Source: Apostichopus japonicus (taxonomy: Eukaryota > Echinodermata > Holothuroidea > Aspidochirotida > Stichopodidae). From it: a stretch of 64,000 nt of DNA. The notes under the pieces are model-generated. The model worked only from the letters and a program-made list of their open reading frames with translations. It had not been told where the DNA came from and made no database searches. Below are positions 23,381 through 33,716 of the stretch, piece after piece (positions within the stretch are counted from its first letter, which is position 1; every line of letters begins with the position of its first letter). The translations under genes and the position numbers were made by a program. Location of the stretch: NCBI RefSeq assembly GCF_037975245.1, contig NC_092575.1:13435001-13499000 (forward strand), read 5' to 3'.

Positions 23381-24026
23381 CTTTGCCAACTTGGTGGGTG
23401 ACTGGGGGTGGGTGGGGAAGGGGGTCGTTATCCCACCACCCGTAGAATCGACTTTATTTTAACTTCATTCTTGATATGCGTATCGCTACCCTTCTAATGC
23501 TATACAATTACAGATGCAGTTACACTTGTTGAAGGCTCCCGTTTTCCCATGTCGATTTCCATATGGAAGGCTGAAATGATTCAAAGATAAGTTCAAGATA
23601 TGATTGATGCCATTATTAAACGGTCCCTGACACATTCCATGCAGCGAAGTCAGATCAAATCTCTTGAGTGTCTAGTCACGTTTAGTTGGAAATTCGGATT
23701 CATTTCGGTGGCGTTGCTTGAATATATCGTCATGTTTGCAATATATTTCGTCGTTTTAAAATAAGTCTTTTTATTTTGGGATTAAACATTGTTTAATATG
23801 TGTTTTGAAATATATATCATCATTGTGTTTGACCTCTTTTGGTAAAAGCATATTTTTGCTTGTGATTTGACACATATTTTCAATGTATGTGCACTTCATA
23901 TTATATTGTTAATATATGCTAGTTTTGTGTTTTTATACATGCCTTTTTGCCTTTTGTTTCGCTTTTGCGGTGATGGCCGCCTATATGCTGATTGGTGAGT
24001 GACATAATCTATCATTTACGAAGAAA
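23381..24026. other. Gene-free spacer
   Basis: AT-rich, no recognised exon. The start (gtgggtgactgggggtgggtgg) resembles 24652-24680 (gtgggtgactgggggg), so a short motif of unknown meaning occurs on both sides of the hAT-like element. Confidence 0.5.
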
Positions 24027-24419
24027 CAGTGGCGGGGCTAGGGGTATTGGTCAGGGGGCCAGAATGGTCTGAAGGGCGCTTTCGACACTATCTAAGCGGA
24101 GCGCCACCACAGGTGAGCGCGGAGCGTAGCCACAGATTTTTGTTGAGTCAAGATACTCCCTAGATCGCCGGAAATGACCCTTTCTGGGCCTTGCTAATTT
24201 GCAGATAAACGAAGAATAAATAGCCGTTTGAGCATTTTGTCAGAAAATTACACCAACAAAATGTGACAAATGTTAATGGGTATGAGAGCGCAATAAAAAA
24301 ATAATAATCGCGAATAAGTAAAAAGTGGTAAAAAGCTGAAGAGGGCGCCGGCAGTCCATTTGAGTCCGTCAGGGGGGGTATTCGCCCCCCCCCCGACTGT
24401 GATGGACGCTCCGCCACTG
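24027..24419. mobile_element. hAT-like MITE, 393 bp, perfect 8-bp duplication
   Basis: The ends are CAGTGGCGGGGC and GCTCCGCCACTG. The flanks are CGAAGAAA at 24019-24026 and CGAAGAAA at 24420-24427, identical over 8 bp. It contains the shared core ctatctaagcggagcgcc and poly-G/C runs near the right end. The perfect duplication suggests a younger insertion than the 8470 and 28165 copies. Confidence 0.88.
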
Positions 24420-24986
24420 CGAAGAAATGTAAACAAAACCTGTCACTATGACGCAACCGTTAAATTATGTCTTTGTGTAGAGGTTTAAATTCTTTATGTT
24501 AAGATAAAGATGACGCCGAGAAAGGAAAAGTTAATCCACTGATGACCGCAAAGGCGTTCTGTACCGCCACTGTCGTCCAAGTTTGATGAATTTGCCAATT
24601 AGTATTTTTTTCTATCAGTTTATGACAGTAAACAGATTCGACTTCCTGTTTAGTGGGTGACTGGGGGGGGGGGGTGGCACGTTTTGGCTGTAAACGGAGT
24701 CACTTTATTCGTTGTACATTAAAACGTGGGTGAACCGGGTATTCTGAAGCCATCACTAGAATTCCTGTGTTAGGCTACATATCGCCAGATCGACTGTTCT
24801 ATGGGAACAAGGTTTTAGGATTTGTAAATTAATTGAGGGTGACCATTTGGAGAAGTGCACTGTTATTCGTTTCCGTTTCATATGAGCGGCTACACTTTGT
24901 GTGACCATGCCATTTTCGAAAAAGTACAAGTTTTCGGAAGAGGAAGTCCTACGCTGCATTGTTAAATGTTGGTACTGCTTATATAC

Positions 24987-25345
24987 CAGGGTTGTCCAAC
25001 CTACGGCCCGCGGGCCACAGTCCGGCACGCCGCAGGGTTGCGTCCGGCCCGCCAGAGATGCTCTACGGTGCGAAATTTAGTGAGCAGATTTATTGATAAC
25101 AATTTGAAGTTATATAATCAATCATTCGAGCCTACAGGTCTCAGCGTACGGGGGCGGGGCGGCTGGACTTTATTCATCTGCTTTATCAGGAAAGAAAATA
25201 AATCAGTGCGCACCGCGCGCAGTGCTCACATTTTGTTGCCTTGGGCTTCGCGCAAAAAATTGAAAAATCGTAGGGTTCATGCAGCCCCCTCCTTCATCAT
25301 AATCATTCCATGTGGCCCTCCTCTGCAAAAGGTTGGACAACCCTG
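24987..25345. mobile_element. hAT-like MITE, second family, 359 bp
   Basis: The ends CAGGGTTGTCCAACC and GGTTGGACAACCCTG are perfect 15-bp inverted repeats. The flanks TTATATAC (24979-24986) and TTATTTAC (25346-25353) agree at 7 of 8. GC-rich inside (ggcccgcgggcc). An open frame runs through it but has no recognised similarity. Confidence 0.85.
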
Positions 25346-25766
25346 TTATTTACCCATCATTGCAATTTCAAGTAATCATTCAAGGTTCTATTGGCTAGCC
25401 ATCATTTGTTTCGAAACTAGGTTGAAAGGGTGCCGCAGGCTACTACTGCAATAGCAGAAATACAGTTATTATATTTATATAAAGGCGGCGTTCGCACTTG
25501 TCAGTTGCAGGATGTACCCCGGCCCGTGATTTGATTTGTTGGTATACCGAAAAAGTTGTTTGCAAATATTAGAGCATCTATGGTATACTACTTGCACACA
25601 ACATTAAATCAGGATTCCTTAGAGCGTGTTATATATATAGTATGCATGTAATTTTATTTTAGCTGCTTAGCTAAGGTACGGTTGTATCAAAATCATAACG
25701 TCAGGATGTATTGTCAATTACGAATTAATGAGGGAAATGGGGCAATACGAGGCACATAGAACAGTA

Positions 25767-26536
25767 CGGTGGCGTAATAGAGACATATAGGAAAGAAGGA
25801 AAGTGTCCTCAAATCTCGAAATTTTGACTTTAAAAGTCAAAATTTTAACATTTAAAGTCAACATTTAGACACTTTACCTCAAAGTTGTTACTTGTTATTT
25901 GACAATTTTAACTTTTTATCTCAAAAATTTGACTGGTTATTTCACAAATTTCACTTTTTATCTCAAAATGTTGACTTCTTATACCAAAATTGTGACTTTT
26001 TATCTCACAAATTGTGACTTTCTATTTCAAAATTTTGACTTTTTATCTGAAAGTTTTGACTTTTTATCTCAAAATTTTGACTTCTAACTTAGCTAGGATG
26101 TACGAAGCTCTACGTACGTACGTATGGTAAAATTATTTTGTTACCACATCCTCTCTAGAGCTTCGTAAGGATGCATGCTGCCTGTTAAATTTCACACTTA
26201 TTAATTAATTTAAGGAAAATATGATGTAACGAACACAAGCCACATATATTGTTTAGTATTGAAATGGGTTTTTATTAATCAATCTTGGCTTTTTATTATA
26301 ATGGCCAAATCTGATAGTGTTTGTATTTGCAGAGATTGGTAAAACTGATTGCGTCACTCAGTCATAGTGCTTGTACTAGTAGTGTACTGCAGAATACATT
26401 TTGAGATAAAAAGTCAACATTTTGAGATAAAAATTCCAAAATTTTAGATACAAAGTCAACATTTTGAGATAAAAATTCAAAAATTTTAGATACAAAGTCA
26501 ACATTTTGAGATAAAAATGTCCCTATTAAGCCACCG
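25767..26536. mobile_element. TA-flanked MITE with repeat-built ends, 770 bp
   Basis: The left end CGGTGGCGTAATAGAGACAT and the inverted right end CGGTGGCTTAATAGGGACAT match at 18 of 20. TA lies on both sides (25765-25766, 26537-26538). Inside, both ends carry many copies of a roughly 20-bp motif (TTTGACTTTTTATCTCAAAA), inverted on the right. The centre has a palindromic TACGTACGTACGTA at 26110-26123. The TA duplication fits Tc1/mariner-type mobilisation, but no transposase is present. Open frames through the repeats are artefacts. Confidence 0.65.
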
Positions 26537-26720
26537 TAGAATAGTGATGAGGATTTCATCTCAAGTTCTTAAACATGATGGCATAGCTAAAGTCTTACCA
26601 AAATTGTCATATTTTGGGACACTGTTTTTCTCTTTCCTATTTTCCTCTTAAGCCAACGTAGAATAGTAATGAGGAATTCATCGCAATTTTTAAACCATGC
26701 TGGTATGGATAAAGTCTCTG
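26515..26720. repeat. Duplicated MITE edge plus flank, about 120-bp unit
   Basis: ccctattaagccaccgtagaatagtgatgagg at 26521 and on is echoed by tcctcttaagccaacgtagaatagtaatgagg about 120 bp later. The copy includes part of the MITE terminus and its right flank, so the flank was duplicated after or with insertion. Confidence 0.6.
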
Positions 26721-26794
26721 TGGTGAGTGGAGGGCAAATGATCTACCTGGGGTGGGGCCGTGAAGGGGACTACGGAGCCTCTGCCCCCAGTTAG

Positions 26795-27388
26795 TACGTT
26801 GCAACTGATAACTACGACCGACGGGAACTGTACGAAACACTTTTGCGTAATTCGTGGTTAGATGGCATCGTAGTCAATGACTATTTAGATTTGCTGCAAA
26901 CACAGGTGACGAATTTCAACGTGTTCCTTTGCAATTCGTTCCAAATGATTTCACGAATTTCAATTTCCAAAATTGCTAGAAAATGGTATAGAACACAGAA
27001 ACTCATCGGAAGTAGATGGATTCTCCTTCCCGTTAATCGAATCGGCGTACACTGGGTACTCCTAGCTGCAAATGCAATAACGCAATCACTTTATTATCTC
27101 GACCCCCTCGGAGGCGACAATCTTGGTGGAGAAATGGAGTGTTTCATTCGTTTCATCGACGAGAGGTCAGCGTTGGAAGGACATTCATGGCGCTGTATGA
27201 AATGGTCGTTTAAAACAACTTCTTGTAAATTGTCACTCCAACTAACCCCAAACGACTGTGGTCTGTTTATCCTTCTTTACGCCAGAACTTTGTTGTTGGA
27301 GAAGAATATGCAAAATAACACGGACATTCAAGCGGAACGGAATTCAATATACCAAACACTTCACAATTACGATATGCAGCGGTTATAA
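26795..27388 (+). CDS. ULP1/SENP-type cysteine protease (C48), terminal exon
   Basis: The exon begins after the acceptor CCCCAGTTAG, because a TAG lies in frame just upstream. It encodes YVATDNYDRRELYETLLRNS, then WLDGIVVNDYLDLLQ (the ULP1 W-L-x-D/G-x-x-V/I-N-x-Y-L opening). The catalytic set is complete: His in GVHWVLL (codon 27050-27052), Asp in YYLDPLGG (27101-27103), Gln in SLQLTPNDCG (27239-27241), Cys in the same motif (27257-27259). The frame is intact to a TAA. Such enzymes cleave SUMO-like proteins. In animals many stand-alone ULP1 exons are transposon cargo, and a MULE transposase lies 1.6 kb downstream on the same strand. Membership of that element is an inference, since no termini tie them. 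Earlier exons are not identified. Confidence 0.75.
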   Translation, partial: YVATDNYDRRELYETLLRNSWLDGIVVNDYLDLLQTQVTNFNVFLCNSFQMISRISISKIARKWYRTQKLIGSRWILLPVNRIGVHWVLLAANAITQSLYYLDPLGGDNLGGEMECFIRFIDERSALEGHSWRCMKWSFKTTSCKLSLQLTPNDCGLFILLYARTLLLEKNMQNNTDIQAERNSIYQTLHNYDMQRL

Positions 27389-27948
27389 AGTTTCATCTAT
27401 ACATGTTGCGTGAGATACTATTTACTGCAAAGAAACACTGAACTGTAAATATTCAGACTTGGTACCAAATTGTTAATGGGAGAGATGTGAAACCAATGAC
27501 GAGCTTGAAACACTGTCGCTTTTAGTATGGCAAACGTTTATTATCCTTAACGACTAGCTGAGCGGCGGTTGGCACATGTTTCCGGAACTCATAAGGATGT
27601 ATCATGCTTGGCAGACATCCAACTATACCATCCACCAGTTTTTGGGGTGAGTGTCATCTTTCCAACCCATAGGTATATATGATGTGTTCTCGATGAAAGT
27701 AACAATATTCTGCAAAGCATAGACTTGTTACACAAAGTATGATCACATAGATTTGTAACCAAAATAATATCACATATTTCAGATCAATGATCTGCTGATG
27801 TTGCTTATAATTGCCACTGAACCCCTTTTCAGACTTAAAATGTTTCCGTTTGCTAGTTACCAAAGAAAGTATATCACTGGGGAAATTCTTTGATAGTTTA
27901 TGGCTTGGCAAATGTGCAAAACGATGTCTTCTAACGTTTTCCGTACAG

Positions 27949-28026
27949 ATTTCCTCGCTTCTACACCGACGCATTCCAGTTTATCTTTTAAGATCGGCGT
28001 ATGACAACTTGACGTAACTTCAAACA
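27949..28026 (+). other. Candidate duplicated exon, copy 1 (with stop)
   Basis: Flanked by an acceptor (TTTCCGTACAG) and a consensus donor (ACA|GTAAGTATG). It is about 75% identical to 28563-28641, including both splice sites. In the shared frame it reads ISSLLHRRIPVYLLRSAYDN and then hits TAA. It might be an untranslated or dead exon belonging to the protease/MULE transcript unit. Similarity continues downstream to about 28145. Confidence 0.35.
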
Positions 28027-28164
28027 GTAAGTATGTTTAACTAGTCAGTAAGATTAAATGAGCAACAACAACTCTTCTTTCTCGTGTTAAGCAAATCAAG
28101 TAGCATTATTAGATCTTGTAATCATTTGGAATTAAAAAGAGTAAACAGAACGAAAGAAATCAAC

Positions 28165-28410
28165 CAGTGGCGTAGGAAGGTACTTATGAGTTCGGGGGGG
28201 GGGGGCTGAAGACTGACGGCCGGCCTGGGGGAGGGGGTGTCCCCCTCCCATATTGGATTTTTTTTTTTGCATTTCCAGGTGGCCTCAGATGCAATTTGGT
28301 GCAATATAACACACTTCAACACCCACTACATTTTGTAAATAATTTTGCATTTTCACCTGGCCTTAGATGCAATTTGGTGCTCCAATAGCCCCCCGGTTCC
28401 TACGCCCTTG
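28165..28410. mobile_element. hAT-like MITE, 246 bp
   Basis: The ends are CAGTGGCGTAGGAAGG and GGTTCCTACGCCCTTG. The flanks AAATCAAC (28157-28164) and AAATAAAC (28411-28418) match at 7 of 8. Poly-G follows the left end. It contains two copies of catttYcaYStggcctYagatgcaattt. It lies inside the duplicated segment that bears the candidate exons. Confidence 0.8.
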
Positions 28411-28562
28411 AAATAAACGTCTTGTTGCAACTATAAAGTTTAATTGTGCCATGTCTTTTGTACTGAAGTAATTGTTACAGACATTAGGAGCAATATTTGA
28501 AGCCAAGAGAATTATTTCATGGGGTTCTTTGATAATTAGTGGCTTTCAATGTTTCCATTCAG

Positions 28563-28641
28563 ATTCCATCGCTCCTATACCGACGCATTCCAGTAAATCT
28601 TTCACGATCGGCGCATGACATCTTCACTTTTACTTCATACA
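28563..28641 (+). other. Candidate duplicated exon, copy 2 (open)
   Basis: The acceptor is TTTCCATTCAG and the donor is ACA|GTAAGTATG. The open frame IPSLLYRRIPVNLSRSAHDI continues FTFTSY to the donor. It parallels the copy at 27949-28026, which has a stop. No family similarity is recognised. Its position between the ULP1 exon and the MULE exons, same strand, suggests the same transposon transcript. Confidence 0.35.
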
Positions 28642-29030
28642 GTAAGTATGCTTTAACTTTGTCAGTAAGTCTAAATAAGTAACGACCATGCCCCTTTCTC
28701 GTGTTAAGCAACTAAAGTAGAATTAATAGATCTTGCAATCATTTGGAATAAAAAGAGTAAAAGAAAGACAGAAACTTGCTCAACAAAAAGAAAATGATTG
28801 CGATCGTCATGCTGTGAAGGGGAGAAGGCACCTGTTCGAGGAAGGGTGTTTGCCACGCCAGAACAGTTACAGATTCCCTCTATGGCAAAATGTTGCTAAG
28901 TTATGAAATCATCACTATCATAGTTAGTTCATTTTCTTTCACCAGATACCATTCTTTCGTTTGAATGCACTTTAAATCTTGTTTGGACAGAAGCAGAAAA
29001 CATTAACCGATTCATCCATATATTTTACAG

Positions 29031-30127
29031 GTACGCAAATTGCACATTCAAAGGTTGCAGAAAGCCGTTTTCACACATGTTCTCTGTACACACTGTTTTA
29101 TGGAAGCGTACCGTAAGTTATGCAAAACCGGTGCCGTTGGCATTTGTTATTGTGTCAAGAAGGAAGAGGAAGGTCAACAATTGGGCTGTACTCAGGGTAG
29201 TATAAAAGAAGCCCTTCCTTCTAACCCCAGAGTTAACCGTTTCGTCTTGAACTTTGATGCTGCGAAGTAGGAGAGCAGTTGAATCAGTCTTTCCAGAAGG
29301 CACCATCGCAGGCTGTCTGTTTTACTGGCGTCAAGTGGTATGGGGAAAGGTGAATTTTCTTTTTTTAGGCAAGTCCAGAGAAAAAATAGAATGCATTTTA
29401 TTTATACATAATGAAATTTAATCTATACATCCGTCGTAAAATATTATATATTTTTTTATATCGCGGTACAAGATTTGGGATTGAGGAAAGCTTATTCGTC
29501 GTCAGAAGCTGTGCAAACCTATATTCGAAAACTGATGATGGCATTACCAGCTATGCTACCACTGCAACAAGTTTGGCCTCAGTTTGATATTCTCAAAGGG
29601 GAGGCTATACTTAAGAGCAAATAAAGGAGTCGTCTTACTAAATGGAATCCACCTGGACGGAGGGCGGGCTTTTGGGCTCCAGCTGCTTGGTGTGTATTTA
29701 AGAGAGCCATCCACATCAACCACGATCTTGAAGGTATGTCTCAACAATTCTTTTTTTAAATTAAATACTATATCACTTGTATTACTGGTCATGATTGCAG
29801 TTTCTCTTTTGTCTTTTATTTACACTTGAATTTATATTTACACATTGTTTTTTAGGATGGCGCTGCTACCTGAACCAAATCGCCGGCAAGGAAGTACCAT
29901 TTCATGATATTGTTACAACTCTACAAAGAGAGGCAACCTTTGGTATAATGTACAAGTATTGCTGATGTCGGAAGGAACACTGGGAGGGTAAAAAACGGGC
30001 ACACAGGACACTGCAGTCTCGAGTGCAGCAGTTCTGGAAAGAGTTTGAGACAGGAGACCAAACGACTGCGAGACTCCTCAAGTCATGTTCGCGACTGTTC
30101 GGAACCATGGACACAGAACAACAATAG
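29031..30127 (+). pseudogene. MULE (Mutator-like) transposase, broken, three exons
   Basis: Exon 29031-29349 reads CTFKGCRKPFSHMFSVHT, then KPVPLAFVIVSRRKRK. After a frameshift it gives ALPSNPRVNRFVLNFDAA and after another RAVESVFPEGTIAGCLFYW. Exon about 29474-29733 reads QDLGLRKAYSSSEAVQTYIR and KLMMALPAMLP, then a TAA, then WAPAAWCVFKRAIHINHDLE. Exon 29856-30127 reads GWRCYLNQIAGKEVPFHDIV, one TGA, then QQFWKEFETGDQTTARLLKS and a stop. The order matches the MULE DDE domain (TFK...PF.QL..IH, PL.F.LMS, D-F-E-A, GC.FH, NNDVEGWH). Catalytic positions are changed: NFD for DFE, GCLFYW for GC.FHW, EGWR for EGWH. Splice sites are AG|/GTGAAT, /GTATGT and TTTTTAG|. With two frameshifts and at least two stops it is inactive. 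No terminal repeats are located. Confidence 0.7.
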
Positions 30128-32100
30128 ATAGCCATAATCAGCTGGACAGATCTGGCATTTTTCAGGAACTAACTCCTCGCCTGTCCCCACGGGGAAAAAA
30201 GAGGGCATGGGCAGGGCCTTGGGGGTAGTTCCCAAGTGCGCTCAACCATGTTTATATATCTAACAAAATATTTTTAGTTTTTGCAAATGTTGAATTTTTC
30301 TACCATTCATACATTTTCCAATCAACTCAGAGGTGACATTATGTGATAATCAGTAAGTAGTATAATATCTTTTATAAAAATTCTGTATAACGAGCTGTCG
30401 ACCTAGTCCGTGCAAAGACATTGTTTTACTAAGAATGATTCCATATTTCTCTGGAAAACTTATACCTGGACATTTTTATACCTTGCATACTGTTCTGTGA
30501 AAGGCAACAATAACAATTACATTCAGAATGAAGTTGGGAAAACACACTTTGTGGTTTCTATCAATGTTTTCCCTATGCTTTTATTGTTTAAAATGATGCA
30601 TTTTAACATACAAAAACACTAACATTTTGCAAAAAAAAACGTTTCCTTGTTAATGTGTTCCATGTTTCTTCTCCCTCAGCCTTAAACAAGTAAAAGAAAG
30701 CAATTAAAAAGGAATCTCACCTTTTTAAGTTTTGTCTACAAGAATCCCAAACTGTATTCTTGTACCAGTATTCAAGAGAAAAGAAACTATTATAATACTC
30801 ACCGATCTTGAATATACTAAAACATCTATTTACAGCCTTCCCACCAAATCTTTCTATGCCATGTTCTAATTACAGAGCCCCCCCCCCCCCCAAAAAAAAA
30901 CAACAATAACATAGAGGCCTGCCGACACTGGTATTAACAAAAACTTGGACGAAACCACATAGGGTTATTCCCAATTCCTTCAACAATGATTTACACACCT
31001 ACCAGATGTTACTCTTTCCAAATAGCCTAGCCTATAAGCCTTCCTTGGTTTCTCCCCTAAAAACGTTACTTTCCTCCCTAAGTCGTTTTAGTACACCGTT
31101 TCGTCAAGTACTGCAAATATCTCTTTCCACACAGCTTCTGAGTCCCGTTAGATATTGTTACTTTCTTTCATTAAATCTCTTTAATTAAAACCATAAATTA
31201 CATGTACTACAGTGGCTTCACTACCCAAATTTAACTCTTTCCACAAACCCTAGCCAATGGCCTTCTCTCTTTCGTCTCCTGCGAAACGTTAGTTTCCTCC
31301 CCTACAACCGTTACTTTTCTTCCCTATGATTTCGGGGAAGAAAAATAACGTTTTTAGGGGAGGAAAATAACGTTTTTTGAGGGAGGAAACTGATGGGTAC
31401 GCAAACTAACGGGAGCCCTACATTCTTAATATGTCTGAATAAAGTTAAAATCTCTCAGAAATGTTTTCAGTACTTGATATGTTTAATATGTTTCTGATAT
31501 CTAAACATTTCCGGAGTAGAAGAAGAGTGGGGGGGGGGGGGGAATATGGTTAGAACGGGTTGGAAAGTTTTATATTTTACCGTCACAGCCTTGATGGAGG
31601 GACTAGTGATTACAGGTCTATTTACTGTGTATATGCATGCTGGGTTGTGGATGGGGGCATTGTACAGAGTACTACAAATGGGTAAATTTGGTTGAAAATG
31701 TTCCTACTTCACTGTCGTGATCTTGATTGAGACTATTGGTAATAAATATATTTACAATAAGCATATGATTTAACATAACATAGATGTTGCTATGGGGAGA
31801 GATTCAGTTGGTGAGGGAAGGGGTATTAGGAGGGAGGTTGACAACCGGGCAGTAGATATGATTGATGGGAGGGGAACGAAATGAATTTTGAAGTTTGAAT
31901 TCAAAGCAATTTGTTTCTCATATTTGTGTATTTGTTTGTACAAGTATTAGATTATGCGAATATTAATTAGCATTTCATGAGACCCTTGTTCCAGTTACAA
32001 CAACAACAACTGAGGTGTCAAAGATGATGTGGATGCACAACAGCCTCTACGTATCACTCCAGAAGTGCCCTTGACCAGCATGGAGACCTTCACTTTGAAA
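30128..32100. other. Gene-free stretch with short inverted CCTCCCC motifs
   Basis: Nothing coding is recognised. Around 31047-31400 the motif AACGTTACTTTCCTCCC occurs several times, and inverted as GGGGAGGAAAATAACGTT. This suggests a small decayed element with repeated termini. Poly-C (30880) and poly-G (31530) runs may be remains of further hAT-like copies. TTACAACAACAACAACTGAGG is at 31995. Confidence 0.45.
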
Positions 32101-32756
32101 CAAGGGCGGCGGAAGCACTTTTAATCTGGGGGGGGGGGCACCGACATCAAAGGGCACTTTGCAGAAATTCGATTGGACTGATGCAGCCTTATATTTAGTA
32201 CCTTTATAACTCTTTTGTATTATCTTATTTACGTATACACATCACTCCATCAACTCCCCCCCCCCCCCCTCTCAAGGTAAATATGCATACTAGCACTGCA
32301 ATATCAAATGTGCAAATTGGGAAATAAGGAACAAGTTTTCTTTTGAGACAAAATGAGGTGAAATCATGCTAGTTGCTAATGTAGGAATCTTCCGAATTAG
32401 AGTTTATTTCTTGTTACTATCTTAACAATTTTTTTCCATTCGAAATAGCTTTGAGTTTGACCCACAGATATTCATTAAAAGTCAGGGGCGTAGCCAGGAT
32501 TGGCAAAGTTGTATGCACGACTATCTGAGCGGAGCGCCACCACCGGTTGGCGCGGAGCGTACAAGAAATTTTTTGGTTTTACAATGCCCTCAGATGGCCG
32601 GAAACGGCCCTTCCCGAGTGTTCATTCTGGTTCCATGGCCGCTTGATAACTTGAGACACCTCAATTTTTATGTAGAAAAAGGGCACATTCTTAACCTGAG
32701 GAAAAGTGGGGGGCACGTGCCCCCTGTGCCCCCCCCTCCCGGTTCCGCCGCCCTTG
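32101..32756. mobile_element. hAT-like element, 656 bp, perfect duplication, nested left end
   Basis: The ends CAAGGGCGGCGGAAGC and GGTTCCGCCGCCCTTG are flanked by CTTTGAAA on both sides (32093-32100 and 32757-32764), an exact 8-bp target duplication. Inside, at 32483, a second left terminus (CAGGGGCGTAGCCAGG) begins the core ctatctgagcggagcgcc shared with the copies at 8470 and 24027, but has no right end of its own. The element is therefore a composite: one copy invaded another, or the two share one right terminus. Confidence 0.85.
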
Positions 32757-33404
32757 CTTTGAAATAAACCCTAACGTTGGTAGCCTGTAATATATTCTAA
32801 TTATTCGCGAATGAAAATTTAACAGAATGTCAAACAATCAGTCATATCCCACACATTCAAATATCAAATTATACTTTACTAAAAAAAACGTCTTGGACTC
32901 ATCGAGCTATCAAGATTTCATAAAAAAAATCAAGTGGGCTATAAATTTTCACTTTAATACCTTCCCAACAATGCATGTGTTCCTATTGCGAAAAGTGGCT
33001 GGATTTTGAGTAATTAAAATTGGTAAATAATTTCCCCTGAACCTCCTTGACCGGCCTTTGTATATCATCATAAAATAAAAGGACGTCAAACTAAACCTTA
33101 GAAAATTATAATTTGCCATTTAGGCGGTGAGACTACGAAAGCCTTTTTGAGGCAATGCAAGTAAAAAGTAAAAATGTATCATTTGTTAATACAAATTAAC
33201 GCTGATGTAATTTTAATTGGCCTCGTAAAAGCAGGGAGATCCATAACAACTTCCTGGTGACATCTAGACAATCTTTGAAGTCACAATGATAAGCTGCTTA
33301 CACCGTCTTTCTTAACGTGGGATTCAACGGTAAGGAATTACCCTAACCGTTTACACAATCATGTTCATTAAACAGTACCGTAAACTAACACTATGGAAGG
33401 TACA

Positions 33405-33451
33405 GTTAGCATACTCGTTCAGCACGGTTTGTGCTGAACGTGTATGCTAAC
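33405..33451. repeat. Near-perfect 21-bp hairpin
   Basis: The arms GTTAGCATACTCGTTCAGCA(C) and (G)TGCTGAACGTGTATGCTAAC pair at 20 of 21 positions around the loop GGTTT. This is far stronger than the local background. It could be a palindromic mini-element or a small-RNA-type hairpin. No second copy is seen in the window. Confidence 0.8.
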
Positions 33452-33489
33452 TTCAATTTGGTTTATTTACGTTATATTACGAATGTACG

Positions 33490-33637
33490 GCTGAATGTGC
33501 GGCTCACTTGACTCTAGTGCTTGAGATCGGGTCAGTCGTCCGCCGTGTAGTTTGGTTTTCGTGCCCAGGTTCTTTCCTTGTTGACTTTTTCTTAAAAAAG
33601 TACCGTTAACACGAAAACGTCTCACCAACAACTTCAG
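33490..33637 (+). promoter_or_regulatory. Candidate 5' untranslated first exon with strong donor
   Basis: A locally CpG-richer stretch ends CAACAACTTCAG|GTAAGG, a near-consensus donor. It has no long frame. It could be the first exon of a plus-strand gene whose later exon lies at 37014. This is an inference from one splice site and base composition. Confidence 0.25.
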
Positions 33638-33716
33638 GTAAGGTCCATGAGATTAGTCAATAAAGTTTGGTGATATTAATAACGTTGATATTATAACGTT
33701 GTTGCATACGGTTTCA

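Noticed and set aside
24966-25454. 162-codon frame
   Set aside because: It spans a hAT-like MITE including both termini and target duplications, so it is a chance frame in GC-rich element DNA.
25899-26559. Frames with repeated FLSQNFDFLS
   Set aside because: Products of the 20-bp tandem motif in the TA-flanked MITE.
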